Counted from the stretch's first letter, positions 7,553 to 17,017 are shown. The stretch is DNA of 64,000 bases from JAXLXE01 sp046328115 (GCA_046328115.1 JAXLXE010000003.1:868001-932000); one strand, 5' to 3'. Program-made: numbers and translations. The notes: a model not told the origin generated them from the sequence alone.

Positions 7553-9298
7553 CTACTTGTCCAGCCACATCTCCGTGGAGTTGGTCATGTAGCCGGCCCA
7601 GGACGTGTCGAAGCCCTGGAGGGCCTTGTTCGTGGCGATGGTGCCGCTGCGGCGCCAGATGAAGCCCACGTACGCCTCATCCGTGATGATCGCCTGCGCC
7701 TTCTCGTACGCCTCCTGGCGCTTCGCCGTGTCGTACGTCACGCGACCCTCGTCCAGCAGCTTGTTGAGATCCGCGCTCTCCCACAGCGAGTAATTGCCCG
7801 GGCCTCCCTTGGCAAACCGGTAGCCCAGCACCAGGTCCGGGTCCGGCCGTACGCCGCTGAGGAAGGTGCCCATGTCATAGTCGCCGGCCAGAGTCTTCTG
7901 CACCCAGGCCACGCGCTCGCTGGGCTGGAGGTTGATCTTCACGCCGATCTGGGCCAGCATCTGCTGGTAAAGCTGGGCGTTCTGGGTGTCTTCCGGCCGG
8001 GAGATGAAGTCCATGGTGACCTCGAGGCCGCTGGCAAATCCCGCCTCTGCCATGAGCTGCTTCGCCTTGGCCAGGTCAAACGAGTACTTCGGCACCTTGT
8101 CGCTGTAGCCAACCTGGCCGGGCACCAGGTGGTAGTAGTTGGCCGCGCCGATGCCGCCGCCAAGCGCCTTGGCCATGGCCTCGCGGTCGATGGCGTACAG
8201 GATGGCCTGGCGCACCTTCTTCATCTTCTCGCCGGCGAACTTCTTGCCCTCCTTGGCGTTGAACACGATCTGGTACATCGTGGCCTGCCAATCCACCGGG
8301 CGGTACACCAGGTTCTGCGCGGACTGGACGGTGGGCACGTCCTTGCCGGCAAAGCCAATGATCATGTCGTACTCGCCGCTGCGGAGCTGGACCAGCGCCG
8401 CGTTCCAGTCCTGCTGGTACTTCACCGTGACTTCGTCCACGTAGGGCAGGGGCTTCCCGTCCGCTCCGTTCTTCCAGTACCCGTCCCAGCGCTTGTAGGT
8501 GATCTGGTTGCTGGGCTGGTATTCCGCCAGCTTGAACGGGCCCGTGCCCACCGAGGACTTGGCGATCTCCGCGTCGCCAACCTTCTCGGCCCAGGTGGGC
8601 GAGATCATGGCGGTCGCGTTGTCGGCGTCGCTGGAGAGGTTCACGAAGAGGACCGGGCTGGGCGCCTTGAGCTTGAGGCGCAGCGTGGTGGGGTCCACCA
8701 CTTCAATCTTGTCAATGGTGGAGGTGTGGACCTTGGCGGCGGACTTGGGGTGGTTGATCATCCGCTCGAGGTTCCACTTCGCGGCGTCCGCGTTGAAATC
8801 TGTGCCGTCGTGAAACTTCACGTTGGGCCGCAGCTTCATGAGCACGGTCTGGGGATCCGGCAGCTCCCAGGAGGCCGCCAGCGATGGCTTGACTTCCCAG
8901 GCGCCGTTGGCGGGGTTCCGATCGATCCTGGTCAGGTAGTCGTACACCAGCGGCATGTCCAGGCTGGAGGTCTGCGCGGTGTGCGGGTCCAGCGTGGGCC
9001 AGTCGTTCTGTCGGTGCAGCTTCAGGGTGCCGCCACGCTTGGCGGCCGCGGCGGGCTTGGCCGCCTCCGCCGGTTTCGCCGGGGCCGGGGCCTCAGTGGG
9101 CTTGGCGGCCGCTTGCGCGGGGGCGGCCTGGGGCGGAGTAGGAACGGCAACCTGTGGCGCGGCCGGCTTGGCCGCCTCAGCGGGCTTCGGGGCTTCTGCC
9201 TTGGGCGCCGGCGCCTGCTGGCCGCACGCCGCCAGCAGGCCCGTTGCGCCGGCGCCAAGTGCCAGCTTGAGCACCAATCGTCGAGAGCTCGAAAACAT
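7553..9298 (-). CDS. Peptide/nickel-family (family 5) ABC substrate-binding lipoprotein
   Basis: This 581-residue protein resembles DppA/OppA-type solute-binding proteins (SBP_bac_5). The start at 9298 is supported by a GGGAGG ribosome site about 10 bases upstream. The signal peptide ends at lipobox Cys25 (LLAAC), followed by about 70 residues of Ala/Pro/Lys repeats acting as a tether. The lobe beginning GGTLKLHRQNDWPTLDPH, the ASWELPDPQTVLMKLRPNVKFHDG block and the DREAMAKALGGG region are typical of the family. It is transcribed away from its likely permease partners at 9636-11497, with the promoters of both in the 337-bp gap. Ligands in this family range from peptides to oligosaccharides, so the substrate is open. 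Confidence 0.86.
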   Translation of the reverse strand: MFSSSRRLVLKLALGAGATGLLAACGQQAPAPKAEAPKPAEAAKPAAPQVAVPTPPQAAPAQAAAKPTEAPAPAKPAEAAKPAAAAKRGGTLKLHRQNDWPTLDPHTAQTSSLDMPLVYDYLTRIDRNPANGAWEVKPSLAASWELPDPQTVLMKLRPNVKFHDGTDFNADAAKWNLERMINHPKSAAKVHTSTIDKIEVVDPTTLRLKLKAPSPVLFVNLSSDADNATAMISPTWAEKVGDAEIAKSSVGTGPFKLAEYQPSNQITYKRWDGYWKNGADGKPLPYVDEVTVKYQQDWNAALVQLRSGEYDMIIGFAGKDVPTVQSAQNLVYRPVDWQATMYQIVFNAKEGKKFAGEKMKKVRQAILYAIDREAMAKALGGGIGAANYYHLVPGQVGYSDKVPKYSFDLAKAKQLMAEAGFASGLEVTMDFISRPEDTQNAQLYQQMLAQIGVKINLQPSERVAWVQKTLAGDYDMGTFLSGVRPDPDLVLGYRFAKGGPGNYSLWESADLNKLLDEGRVTYDTAKRQEAYEKAQAIITDEAYVGFIWRRSGTIATNKALQGFDTSWAGYMTNSTEMWLDK

Positions 9299-9384
9299 TG
9301 AAAGTCGTCCTCCCATCATAGGAACCATCCCCAGCCGGACGCCTACCGGCCGGGGAGCCGGTGGGGAAGCCCCACCCCATGCAC

Positions 9385-9413
9385 AAAGTAGACGGACCTA
9401 TCAACCGTGTCAA
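9385..9413 (-). promoter_or_regulatory. Sigma-70-like promoter for the binding-protein gene
   Basis: On the minus strand TTGACA (9413-9408), a 17-bp spacer and TACTTT (9390-9385) precede the start codon at 9298 by about 85 bases. A perfect -35 and an ideal spacer make this one of the better promoters in the window. Confidence 0.6.
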
Positions 9414-9541
9414 GCCCATTGTCTGAATCTCGACCGCGTGGGGCAGCGTCCGCAATCCAGCGTGGTGATCGGTGTGGGGAATCAACGGAAACCGAGTAGG
9501 ATGGAGGCTCGCGATTCTCTTGTCCGGACGCGCTTGTCAGC

Positions 9542-9570
9542 TTGACAGCGGGCCAACCCAGGCCTAACAT
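9542..9570 (+). promoter_or_regulatory. Sigma-70-like promoter for the DppBC-type permease operon
   Basis: TTGACA at 9542-9547, a 17-bp spacer and TAACAT at 9565-9570 lie 65 bp before the GTG start at 9636. With the minus-strand promoter at 9385-9413 it forms a divergent control region. Nothing else in 9299-9635 looks coding. Confidence 0.6.
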
Positions 9571-9635
9571 CCCCGTTCGGTGGTGGACTGCGTGGATCGC
9601 CACGCTGGGCCGACGCGGGAGGGAGCTAGACGGCC

Positions 9636-10586
9636 GTGTGGGTATACGTTCTTCGGCGCTTGCTCCAGATGGTGCCGGTGCTGGTGCTGGTCTCGATGAT
9701 CGCGTTCAGCATCCTCTTTATGCTGCCCGGCGATCCCGCGCTGGCCATCCTGGGGCCAGAGCGTGCCCGGGACACCCAGGCCTATGAGACGCTCCGCCGC
9801 GAGCTTGGCCTGGACCAGCCACTGTACCTCCGGTACTTGACCTGGGCCGGCAAGGTGCTCACCGGCGACTTCGGTACGTCCGCCAGGAACCAGATCGAAG
9901 TGAGCTCGCTGATAGGCCAGAGCATTGGCCCCACGGCGCAGCTAACACTCTCCGCCATGGTGGTGGCGTTGCTCATTGCCATACCCGTGGGCATCATCTC
10001 TGCCGTCAAACCGGGATCCGCGGCAGACGTCATCGGGACCACGTTTGCGTTGTCCGGCGTGGCCATCCCCAGCTTCCTGCTGGGGATCCTGATGATTCTG
10101 CTGTTCTCGCTCGCGCTGGGACTGCTGCCCGCCGGCGGGTACGCCTCTCCGGCCAAGGACGTGGGCGAGTCCTTCAAGCTTATGCTCATGCCTTCGATCG
10201 CGCTGGGCGCTGGCCTGGCGGCCGTGTTGATGCGTCAGATCCGCAGCGCCATGCTCGAGGTACTGGCCCAGGACTACGTGACCACCGCGCGCGCCAAAGG
10301 GCTCCAGGAGAACAACCTGGTGCTGCGCCACGCATTGATGAACGCGCTGATCCCGGTGATCACGGTTATCGGCGTGCAGATTGGCCGGCTGTTCGGCGGC
10401 GCGGTGGTGATCGAGACTATCTTCTCCATCCCCGGCATGGGCAAGCTGGCCGTGGCGTCCATCTTTTTCCGTGACTTTCCGGTGGTCCAGGCGGTGGTGA
10501 TGATCCTGGGCTTCTCCGTGCTGCTGTCCAACCTGATCACGGACGTGGTGTACGGGCTGATCGATCCGCGGGTGAGGTACTCCTGA
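9636..10586 (+). CDS. Dipeptide/oligopeptide ABC permease, DppB type
   Basis: This 316-residue inner-membrane permease opens with VYVLRRLLQMVPVLVLVSMIAFSILFMLPGDPA, an N-terminal pattern typical of DppB/OppB. The GTG start is supported by GGGAGGGAG at about 9618. An EAA-like loop (DYVTTARAKGL, then HALMNALIPV) follows in the C-terminal half. The stop overlaps the next start by one base (TGATGG). It should form a heterodimer with the DppC-type subunit and receive ligand from the lipoprotein encoded divergently at 7553-9298. No DppD/DppF ATPase gene follows. Confidence 0.88.
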   Translation: MWVYVLRRLLQMVPVLVLVSMIAFSILFMLPGDPALAILGPERARDTQAYETLRRELGLDQPLYLRYLTWAGKVLTGDFGTSARNQIEVSSLIGQSIGPTAQLTLSAMVVALLIAIPVGIISAVKPGSAADVIGTTFALSGVAIPSFLLGILMILLFSLALGLLPAGGYASPAKDVGESFKLMLMPSIALGAGLAAVLMRQIRSAMLEVLAQDYVTTARAKGLQENNLVLRHALMNALIPVITVIGVQIGRLFGGAVVIETIFSIPGMGKLAVASIFFRDFPVVQAVVMILGFSVLLSNLITDVVYGLIDPRVRYS

Positions 10587-11497
10587 TGGCGCAGGCGGCG
10601 GCCACCCCCACCGCGCCCACGGCCGGAGCCGTGGCCTGGCGGGCCCGCGGCTTCGTGGCAAACCCCACCTTCCGGCGCTTCCTGAAGGTGCGCGGGGCCG
10701 GGCTGGGCCTGGCCGTGCTCGCGGTCCTGGTGTTCATGGCGCTCACGGCGGACTTTGTCTCTCCGCGTGACCCGCTCTATCAGGACCTGTTGTCCATCCT
10801 CAAGGCGCCCTCCGTGGACCATCCGTTTGGTACGGATGACCTGGGGCGGGACATCCTGGCGCGCATCATCCACGGCTCCCGCGTCTCGCTGGAGGTGGGG
10901 CTCATCGCCATCGGTGTGGCCGTGATCTTCGGCGTGTCCATCGGCCTGGTGGCCGGGTACGTCGGCGGCCGGCTGGATGACGTGCTCATGCGCGTCATGG
11001 ACGCCATCTCCGCTTTCCCCTCGCTGGTGCTGGCCCTGGCCATCACCGCCGCCCTGGGCATGGGCATCGGCAACGCCATGATCGCCATCGGCATCGTGTA
11101 CACCCCGCTCTTCGCACGGCTCGTCCGCGGCCAGTCGCTCACCGTGCGCGAGCTTGACTACGTCCTGGCCGCCCGCACCATCGGCGCGGGGGCCATCCGC
11201 ATGATGTACAAGCACATCTGGCCCAATGTGACTGCGCCCATCATCGTCCAGGCCTCCCTGTCTGTGAGCTCGGCCATCATCACGGAGGCCTCGCTCTCCT
11301 TCCTGGGGGTTGGCGTGCGTCCGCCCACGCCGTCCTGGGGCTCCACGCTCAGCCAGGGATACTCTAATCTGGAGATTGCGCCGTGGATGGCGATAGCTTC
11401 CGGCGCGGCGATCTTCATCACCGTGCTGGGCCTCAACTTCCTGGGAGACGGCCTGCGCACCGCCCTGGATCCGCGGCTGTCGCGTCGCGGGAGCTAG
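10586..11497 (+). CDS. Dipeptide/oligopeptide ABC permease, DppC type
   Basis: This 303-residue permease has the OppC N-terminal segment (FRRFLKVRGAGLGLAVLAVL) and the HPFGTDDLGRDILARI motif characteristic of DppC/OppC. Its EAA loop is ELDYVLAARTIGAGAIRMMYKHI. Translation is coupled to the DppB-type gene. The gene downstream, 30 bp away on the same strand, is a nuclease-helicase with no functional tie, so the transport operon ends here without ATPases. Confidence 0.88.
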   Translation: MAQAAATPTAPTAGAVAWRARGFVANPTFRRFLKVRGAGLGLAVLAVLVFMALTADFVSPRDPLYQDLLSILKAPSVDHPFGTDDLGRDILARIIHGSRVSLEVGLIAIGVAVIFGVSIGLVAGYVGGRLDDVLMRVMDAISAFPSLVLALAITAALGMGIGNAMIAIGIVYTPLFARLVRGQSLTVRELDYVLAARTIGAGAIRMMYKHIWPNVTAPIIVQASLSVSSAIITEASLSFLGVGVRPPTPSWGSTLSQGYSNLEIAPWMAIASGAAIFITVLGLNFLGDGLRTALDPRLSRRGS

Positions 11498-11527
11498 GCG
11501 TCCGGCCCAGCCGGCTGGCGGCCACCG

Positions 11528-14500
11528 GTGCAGCGGCTCGGCGATCGGCTGGTCTATAGCGCGCAGGACGTCATTGGCTTCACGGCCTGCGCCCACCTCA
11601 CCTGGCTGGAGCGGTCTGCCGCGGAAGGCCAGATCCAGCGCCAACGAGTTGACGATCCGCAGCTAGCGGCCATCCGCCGCCGCGGCGCCGAGCACGAGCG
11701 CCGCGTCCTGGAAGCGTACGAAGCCCGCGGCCTGTCCCTGATCCGAGTGGAGCGTGGTGGCAGCACCGAGGCAGAGGTTCAGCACGCCGCCGACCAGACG
11801 CTTGAGGCGATGCGCCAGGGCGCCGACGTGATCTACCAGGCCGCGCTGTTCGACGGCCGCCGCCTGGGCTACGCCGACTTCCTGGAGCGGACGGCGACGT
11901 CGGACGGCGGCGCACGTCTGTATGAGCCGGTGGACACCAAGCTCGCCCGTGCCGCCAGCGCGGACGCCATCCTGCAGCTCTGCCACTACGCCAGCCTGCT
12001 GGAGTCCGTCCAGGGAAGCGCGCCGGAAAGGCTCCACCTGATCCTGGGCGACGGTCGGCGGGAGTCCTTCCGCCACCGCGATTTCGCCGCCTACTATCGC
12101 TCCGTGCGCCAGCGTCTTGAAGACACGTTGGCCAGCGCGGCGCCGCCGCCTTACCCGGACCCCGTGGCCCACTGCGCCGTGTGCGAGTGGGCGCCGCGGT
12201 GCGAGGCCCGCCGCCGCGCGGACGACCACCTGTCGCTGGTGGCCGGCATGCGCTCAGACCAGGCGCGGCGGCTCAACCAGGCGGGCATCGCAACGCTTGC
12301 CGAGCTTGCCGGCGCGCCGCGGGAGCGCGTGCCTGGGGTGGGCGCGGAGTCGTTCGCTCGCCTCAAGGCCCAGGCCCGCCTCCAGCAGCGGGGCCGCGAG
12401 TCCGGCAGCGTCCACTACGAGGTCATCGCGCCCCGGTCCGTGGCGCCCGGGCTCGCGCTCCTGCCCGCGCCGTCTCCCGGAGACCTGTTCTTCGACATGG
12501 AGGGCGACCCGCTGGTGGAGAACGGCGGGCTGGAGTACCTCTTTGGCGTCTCCTGGGTGGAGGAGGGTCGGCCGTGCTACCAGGCCTTCTGGGCCCACTC
12601 CCGCCAGGAAGAGAAGCAGGCGTTTGAGGCGCTCGTGGATCTGATCTCGGAGCGGCTGAGGAGATACCCGGATCTCCACGTGTACCACTACGCGCCGTAC
12701 GAGGAGGCCGCGCTCAAGCGGCTCATGGGCGCCCACGCCACCCGCGAGGCGGAGGTGGACGCGCTGCTGCGCGGCCGCGTGCTGGTGGACCTGTACCGCG
12801 TGGTCCGCCAGGGCATCCGCGTCTCCCAGGAGTCCTACTCGCTCAAAAAGCTCGAGCCGCTGTACATGCCCCCGCGCCAGGGACAGGTCAAGGACGCCGG
12901 CTCCAGCATCGTGGCCTACGAGCGGTGGATCCAGAGTGGCGAGCAGCGCATCCTGGACGAGATCGAGGAGTACAACCGGGTTGACTGCGAGTCCACGCGC
13001 CTGCTGCGCGACTGGCTGGAGGCCAGGCGGGCAGAGCTGGATCGCGGTGGTGAGCCGCTGCCACGGCCGGTGGCCGGCGGAGCTACCGATGAGACCGCGG
13101 CGGACGGGCAGCCGACCTCCGAGCATCCCGTCCAGGAGCTAGCGGACGGGTTGCGCGGGCTGGCGGGAGCGGGCGACGCAGCGTCAGCGGATCACGACGC
13201 CGCGCGCATGCTGCTCAGCCACCTGTTGGAATGGCACCGCCGAGAGCAGAAGCCGGACTGGTGGGACCACTTCCGCCTCCGCGAGGCATCTGACGACGAG
13301 CTGCTGGAGGACGGCGCCTCGCTCGGAGGGCTGGCCTTCGAGCGCGAGGTGGGGCGGGTCAAGCAGTCCGCCGTCTACGCGTACCGATTCGATCCAGACC
13401 AGGAGCACAAGATCGAGGTGGGCTCCAGCCCGCTCGATCCGGCCACCGGCGGCGGGGTGGGCTCCGTTGAGCACCTGGACGGTGCGCGGGGTGAGATCCA
13501 CCTGAAGCGTGGGCTCAGGTCGCAGGCCGAGCACCCGCGCGCCCTCATCCCGCCAAAACCCATCGGCGACGCCGTGCTGCGCGAGGCCGTCCAGCGCGCC
13601 GCCCGCGCCGCGCTGGAACGCGATCTGGACGACGATGCTCCCTACCGGGCCGCGTTCGACCTGCTGCGCCGGCGCCGCCCCCGCCTGGTGGGAGACGGGG
13701 TTTGCAGCCAGGCCGAGCCACTCCAGCGAGCGGATGAGGATGCGCTGGCCGCCGCCCGGCGCCTGGTCCTGGAGCTGGACGGCTCGTACCTGGCGGTCCA
13801 GGGGCCGCCCGGCAGCGGCAAGACCTTCACCGGCGCCCGGATGATCGTGGACCTGGTGGCCCAGGGCCGCCGCGTGGGCATTACCGGGCCCAGCCACCGC
13901 GCCATCGGCAACCTGCTGGCGGCCGCCTGCGAGTACGCCGACGAGGCCGGTGTGGACCTCGCCGCCGCCCAGCGGGCGGACGGCGACGCCCTGGTCAACC
14001 ATGCGCGCGTCACGTCCGTTCCCAGCAACGGCGTCAGGGGCAGCCTGGACGACGGCTCGTGCAACGTCGTGGCCGGGACGGCCTGGGCGCTAGCGCGCGA
14101 GGACCTGGTCGGCCAGCTAGACACGCTGTTCGTGGACGAGGCCGGCCAGTTCTCTCTGGCTAATGCCGTGGCCGTGGCCGGCGCCGCCAAGAATCTGGTG
14201 CTCTTGGGCGATCCCCAGCAGCTTGCCCAGCCCTCCAAGGGCACCCACCCGCCGGGCGCCGAGAAGTCCGCCCTGGAGCACGTCATCGGCGAGGCCGCCA
14301 CCATCCCGCCGAAGCTGGGACTGTTGCTCGACCGTTCCTGGCGGATGCACCCCGAGCTCTGCCGCTTCATCTCCGAGGTCGCGTACGACGACCGACTCCG
14401 TGCCGCCGAACATTGCGCAGGCCAGAGCCTGGAGCTCCCGGAGGCGTTCCGGGGAGCGGGGCCCATCCACCTGGCCGTGATCCACGGGGACAACCGCATC

Positions 14501-14947
14501 CGAGCGCTCGAGGAGGTGGACGCCATCGCCCCGCTGGTGGAGTCACTGCGGGCAGGCGAGTGGACCGACCCCCAGGGGCAGGCCCGACCCATCGGCGCGC
14601 ACGACGTGCTGGTGGTGGCGCCGTATAACGCCCAGGTCAACCTGCTGGCCCAGCGTCTTCCCCCGGGCTCGCGCGTGGGCACCGTAGACCGCTTCCAGGG
14701 CCAGGAGGCCGCCGTGGCCATCTACTCGCTCACGGCTTCCAGCGGGGAGGAAGTCTCGCGCGGGCTGGAGTTCCTGCTCAGCCTGAACCGGCTCAACGTC
14801 GCCATCTCACGGGCCCGCGTGCGCGCCATCCTCGTCTGCTCGCCAGAGCTGCTCCGCGCTCGCTGCGCCAGCATCAAGGACATGCGCCAGCTCAACGCCC
14901 TCTGCCGCTTCGTGGAACTGGCGAGCGGGTCAGGCCTGGATCGGTAA
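11528..14947 (+). CDS. TM0106-family RecB-like nuclease fused to SF1 helicase
   Basis: This 1139-residue, probably cytoplasmic DNA repair or processing enzyme starts at a GTG. The N-terminal PD-(D/E)XK nuclease of RecB/Cas4/AddB type carries EPVDTKLAR and a likely iron-sulfur set: Cys21, then Cys216, Cys219 and Cys225 (CAVCEWAPRC). A middle RNase H-like 3'-5' exonuclease domain has DME at residues 323-325 and EYNRVDCES near 485. The C-terminal helicase has Walker A GPPGSGKT at 759-766, DEAG at 870-873, GDPQQLAQPSKG, SWRMHPELC, DRFQGQE and NVAISRAR. This three-part order is what is known for TM0106-type proteins. It probably unwinds and trims nucleic acid ends; the exact role is not established. 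Confidence 0.88.
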   Translation: MQRLGDRLVYSAQDVIGFTACAHLTWLERSAAEGQIQRQRVDDPQLAAIRRRGAEHERRVLEAYEARGLSLIRVERGGSTEAEVQHAADQTLEAMRQGADVIYQAALFDGRRLGYADFLERTATSDGGARLYEPVDTKLARAASADAILQLCHYASLLESVQGSAPERLHLILGDGRRESFRHRDFAAYYRSVRQRLEDTLASAAPPPYPDPVAHCAVCEWAPRCEARRRADDHLSLVAGMRSDQARRLNQAGIATLAELAGAPRERVPGVGAESFARLKAQARLQQRGRESGSVHYEVIAPRSVAPGLALLPAPSPGDLFFDMEGDPLVENGGLEYLFGVSWVEEGRPCYQAFWAHSRQEEKQAFEALVDLISERLRRYPDLHVYHYAPYEEAALKRLMGAHATREAEVDALLRGRVLVDLYRVVRQGIRVSQESYSLKKLEPLYMPPRQGQVKDAGSSIVAYERWIQSGEQRILDEIEEYNRVDCESTRLLRDWLEARRAELDRGGEPLPRPVAGGATDETAADGQPTSEHPVQELADGLRGLAGAGDAASADHDAARMLLSHLLEWHRREQKPDWWDHFRLREASDDELLEDGASLGGLAFEREVGRVKQSAVYAYRFDPDQEHKIEVGSSPLDPATGGGVGSVEHLDGARGEIHLKRGLRSQAEHPRALIPPKPIGDAVLREAVQRAARAALERDLDDDAPYRAAFDLLRRRRPRLVGDGVCSQAEPLQRADEDALAAARRLVLELDGSYLAVQGPPGSGKTFTGARMIVDLVAQGRRVGITGPSHRAIGNLLAAACEYADEAGVDLAAAQRADGDALVNHARVTSVPSNGVRGSLDDGSCNVVAGTAWALAREDLVGQLDTLFVDEAGQFSLANAVAVAGAAKNLVLLGDPQQLAQPSKGTHPPGAEKSALEHVIGEAATIPPKLGLLLDRSWRMHPELCRFISEVAYDDRLRAAEHCAGQSLELPEAFRGAGPIHLAVIHGDNRIRALEEVDAIAPLVESLRAGEWTDPQGQARPIGAHDVLVVAPYNAQVNLLAQRLPPGSRVGTVDRFQGQEAAVAIYSLTASSGEEVSRGLEFLLSLNRLNVAISRARVRAILVCSPELLRARCASIKDMRQLNALCRFVELASGSGLDR

Positions 14948-15083
14948 GGGCGTGTCTCGGTCCGCGCGACGCGACTGAAGGGACCAGCGAGACCGTAAGC
15001 ACGAAGACCCACAGAAAGCAACGGACCACCAATTGGGCAGACGTTCGAAGCGAGGCGGTTGCCGGGAGTCTGGCGCCAGGCGG

Positions 15084-16091
15084 CTATGCGTCCGACCACC
15101 GGAGGACCATACCCAGAGTCCGGTCTGGGTGGTCGGTGATCAGGCGGTAGGCTTCCGGAGCTTGCTGGTAGTTCAGGCGGTGCGAGATGAGCGGGGTGAT
15201 GCTGGGCTTGCCCCTGGTGAGGTCGTCCGCTAGCTGCTGGTCGTTCTCGCGGTCCCAGCCGCAGGGAAACACCACGGTGACGCGCTGCAGGTGGGCGCGG
15301 TGGAAGTCGATCACCACGGGGTCTGGATAGTAGCCTTGGAGCACCAGGCGACCCTCGCGCCGAAGGAGCGCCAGGCAGGTGTCGAACATCGCGCTGTTGC
15401 CGGTGGTGTCGATGACGACGTCGAAACCAGCCTCCGTCTCCTCGCGGACCAGCGCCTCCAGCGCGTCGCCAGCGGCCAGCGCGGCGCGGTCGGCAGAGTG
15501 GCTCGCACTTAGCTCCACCCGGGATTCGATGAGGTCGGCCGCCACCACGTGTGCCCCCCGGCGGCGAGCGGCCTGGGCGGACATCTGGCCGATCATCCCC
15601 TGGCCTATCACGAGCACCCGCTCCCCGGTGGACACGTCGGCCAGCCGGGTGCCGTGCCGACCCACGGCGGCCATCACGAAGAGCGAGGCCGCTGCCAGAT
15701 CTGCGTCTGGTCCAAGCCGCGCCACCTCTGATCGCGGCGCGGTCAGGTAGGCGCAGTGGCTGGCGCGTCCGGGCGGGACCGGGCTGCCGTCCGCGAACCG
15801 CGTGCCGCTCGCGATCACTCGGTCGCCGGGGCGCAGGTCCGACACGTCCGCGCCGACGGATTCGACGATGCCGGCGGCCTGGTAGCCCGGGTAGCAGGGG
15901 TAGCTCGTATCCACGGCCTGGTCCATGCGGTTGTAGCGTCCCAGCAGCATCCAGCGCTCAGTGCCCTGGCTGATTCCGGAGTAGACGGTGCGGATGCGGA
16001 CCTCGCCGGGGCCGGGCTCCGGCACGAGCACGCTTCCGACCTGGACCTGTGCTGGCGCAGTGAAGATGACGGCGTTGGCCTGGATGGACAT
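15084..16091 (-). CDS. Zinc-type medium-chain sugar/polyol dehydrogenase
   Basis: This 335-residue MDR-superfamily protein starts at 16091, five bases after a GGAGG ribosome site; the longer frame to 16253 is overlap with the permease region. The N-terminal GroES-like domain contains PCYPGYQAAGIVESVG and GDRVIASG. The Rossmann motif is VLVIGQGMIGQMSAQAARRRGAHVVAAD, followed by FDVVIDTTGN. The classical zinc-ligand set is incomplete, as in BchC or quinone-reductase-like members. It is the last gene of an operon whose first genes are a sugar-binding protein and two permeases, so it probably oxidises the imported sugar or polyol. The 136 bp before the helicase stop hold an imperfect hairpin (GTCTCG...CGAGAC). 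Confidence 0.78.
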   Translation of the reverse strand: MSIQANAVIFTAPAQVQVGSVLVPEPGPGEVRIRTVYSGISQGTERWMLLGRYNRMDQAVDTSYPCYPGYQAAGIVESVGADVSDLRPGDRVIASGTRFADGSPVPPGRASHCAYLTAPRSEVARLGPDADLAAASLFVMAAVGRHGTRLADVSTGERVLVIGQGMIGQMSAQAARRRGAHVVAADLIESRVELSASHSADRAALAAGDALEALVREETEAGFDVVIDTTGNSAMFDTCLALLRREGRLVLQGYYPDPVVIDFHRAHLQRVTVVFPCGWDRENDQQLADDLTRGKPSITPLISHRLNYQQAPEAYRLITDHPDRTLGMVLRWSDA

Positions 16092-16126
16092 GTGTGCCTC
16101 CGGCATCGGCGCGTGGGGGCGGCGGC

Positions 16127-17017
16127 TCAGCCCTTGACGGCGCCTGCGGTGAGGCCGCTGATGATATAGCGCTGGACCAGAACGAAGAAGACGATGACCG
16201 GCACGGAGGCCATCACGGAGCCCGCCATAAGCACGCCGTAGTCCACGAACCACGGCGAGATGTAGCCAGACAGCCCCACAGGCAGAGTCTTCAGGTCGTC
16301 CTGGGTGATGAGCACAGTCGCGAACAGGTACTCATTCCAGGCCAGCAGGAAGCCCAGGATGGCGGTGGCGGCGATGCCGGGCGCGGCGACCGGCAGCGTG
16401 ATCCGAACGAGCGCGCCGAGCCTGGTGGCTCCGTCGATCATGGCGGATTCTTCAAGCTCCACGGGGACGTTCATGAAGTGGCCGCGCAGCATCCACGTGC
16501 AGAAGGGCAGCGCGAACGTGACATACGCCATGACCAGGCCGAGGAAGCTGTTGAGCAGCCCAAGCTGGGACAGGATCACGAAGATCGGGATGGCCAGCAG
16601 GACGCTGGGGAACATCTGGGCGACGAGCATCGAGAGGGCGAATGGCTCGCGGCCCACGAAGCGGAAGCGGGCCAGCGAGTAGGCGGCCAGGGTGGCCGCG
16701 ACGATGACCAGGCCGGTGGTGACAAGCGCCACGATGCCGCTGTTGACGAAGTACCGGATGAAGGGCGTGCCCACGATCAGCCGCTCGTAGAAGCCCAGGC
16801 TGGGCGACATCGGGAACAGCGTGGGCTTGAGCTCGAACAGCTCTGCATCCGTCTTCAGCGACGAAACCACCATCCAGTAGAACGGAAACAGCATGACCAC
16901 CACGAGGGCCACCATGAGCGCGTACCAGGCGACGATCCCGGGCCAGCTCCAGCCAGTGAGCGAGCTGGGACGGTGGACGCGGGCGGGTGTCTCCTGAGCG
17001 AACGCTGAGACGGCCAC
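16127..17017 (-). CDS. Sugar ABC importer permease, MalG type
   Basis: This 296-residue CUT1 permease starts with GTG at 17017, two bases after the stop of its MalF-type partner. The EAA loop is EESAMIDGATRLGALVRITLP. Six membrane spans are predicted from the hydrophobic pattern, and the C-terminus (FVLVQRYIISGLTAGAVKG) is typical of MalG homologs. It is in an operon with the binding protein at 18060-19475 and the dehydrogenase 35 bp downstream. Confidence 0.87.
   Translation of the reverse strand: MAVSAFAQETPARVHRPSSLTGWSWPGIVAWYALMVALVVVMLFPFYWMVVSSLKTDAELFELKPTLFPMSPSLGFYERLIVGTPFIRYFVNSGIVALVTTGLVIVAATLAAYSLARFRFVGREPFALSMLVAQMFPSVLLAIPIFVILSQLGLLNSFLGLVMAYVTFALPFCTWMLRGHFMNVPVELEESAMIDGATRLGALVRITLPVAAPGIAATAILGFLLAWNEYLFATVLITQDDLKTLPVGLSGYISPWFVDYGVLMAGSVMASVPVIVFFVLVQRYIISGLTAGAVKG

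Noticed and set aside
7379..9301. Plus-strand open frame of 640 codons opposite the peptide-binding protein
   Set aside because: It is the antisense of a clear family-5 binding protein, rich in His/Val/Arg/Gly from GC-rich codon complement, with no domain.
10274..11644. Minus-strand frame of 456 codons over the DppC-type gene
   Set aside because: Asp/His/Gly/Arg-rich low-complexity translation is typical of an antisense shadow; the plus-strand permease is certain.
13642..14721. Minus-strand frame of 359 codons inside the helicase gene
   Set aside because: Ser/Arg/Pro-rich composition and full overlap with conserved helicase motifs on the plus strand.
14948..15083. Strong terminator between helicase and dehydrogenase
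   Set aside because: Only an interrupted stem (GTCTCG plus GTCC with a 3-nt bulge) is visible and there is no T-run on either side, so it was noted but not annotated.
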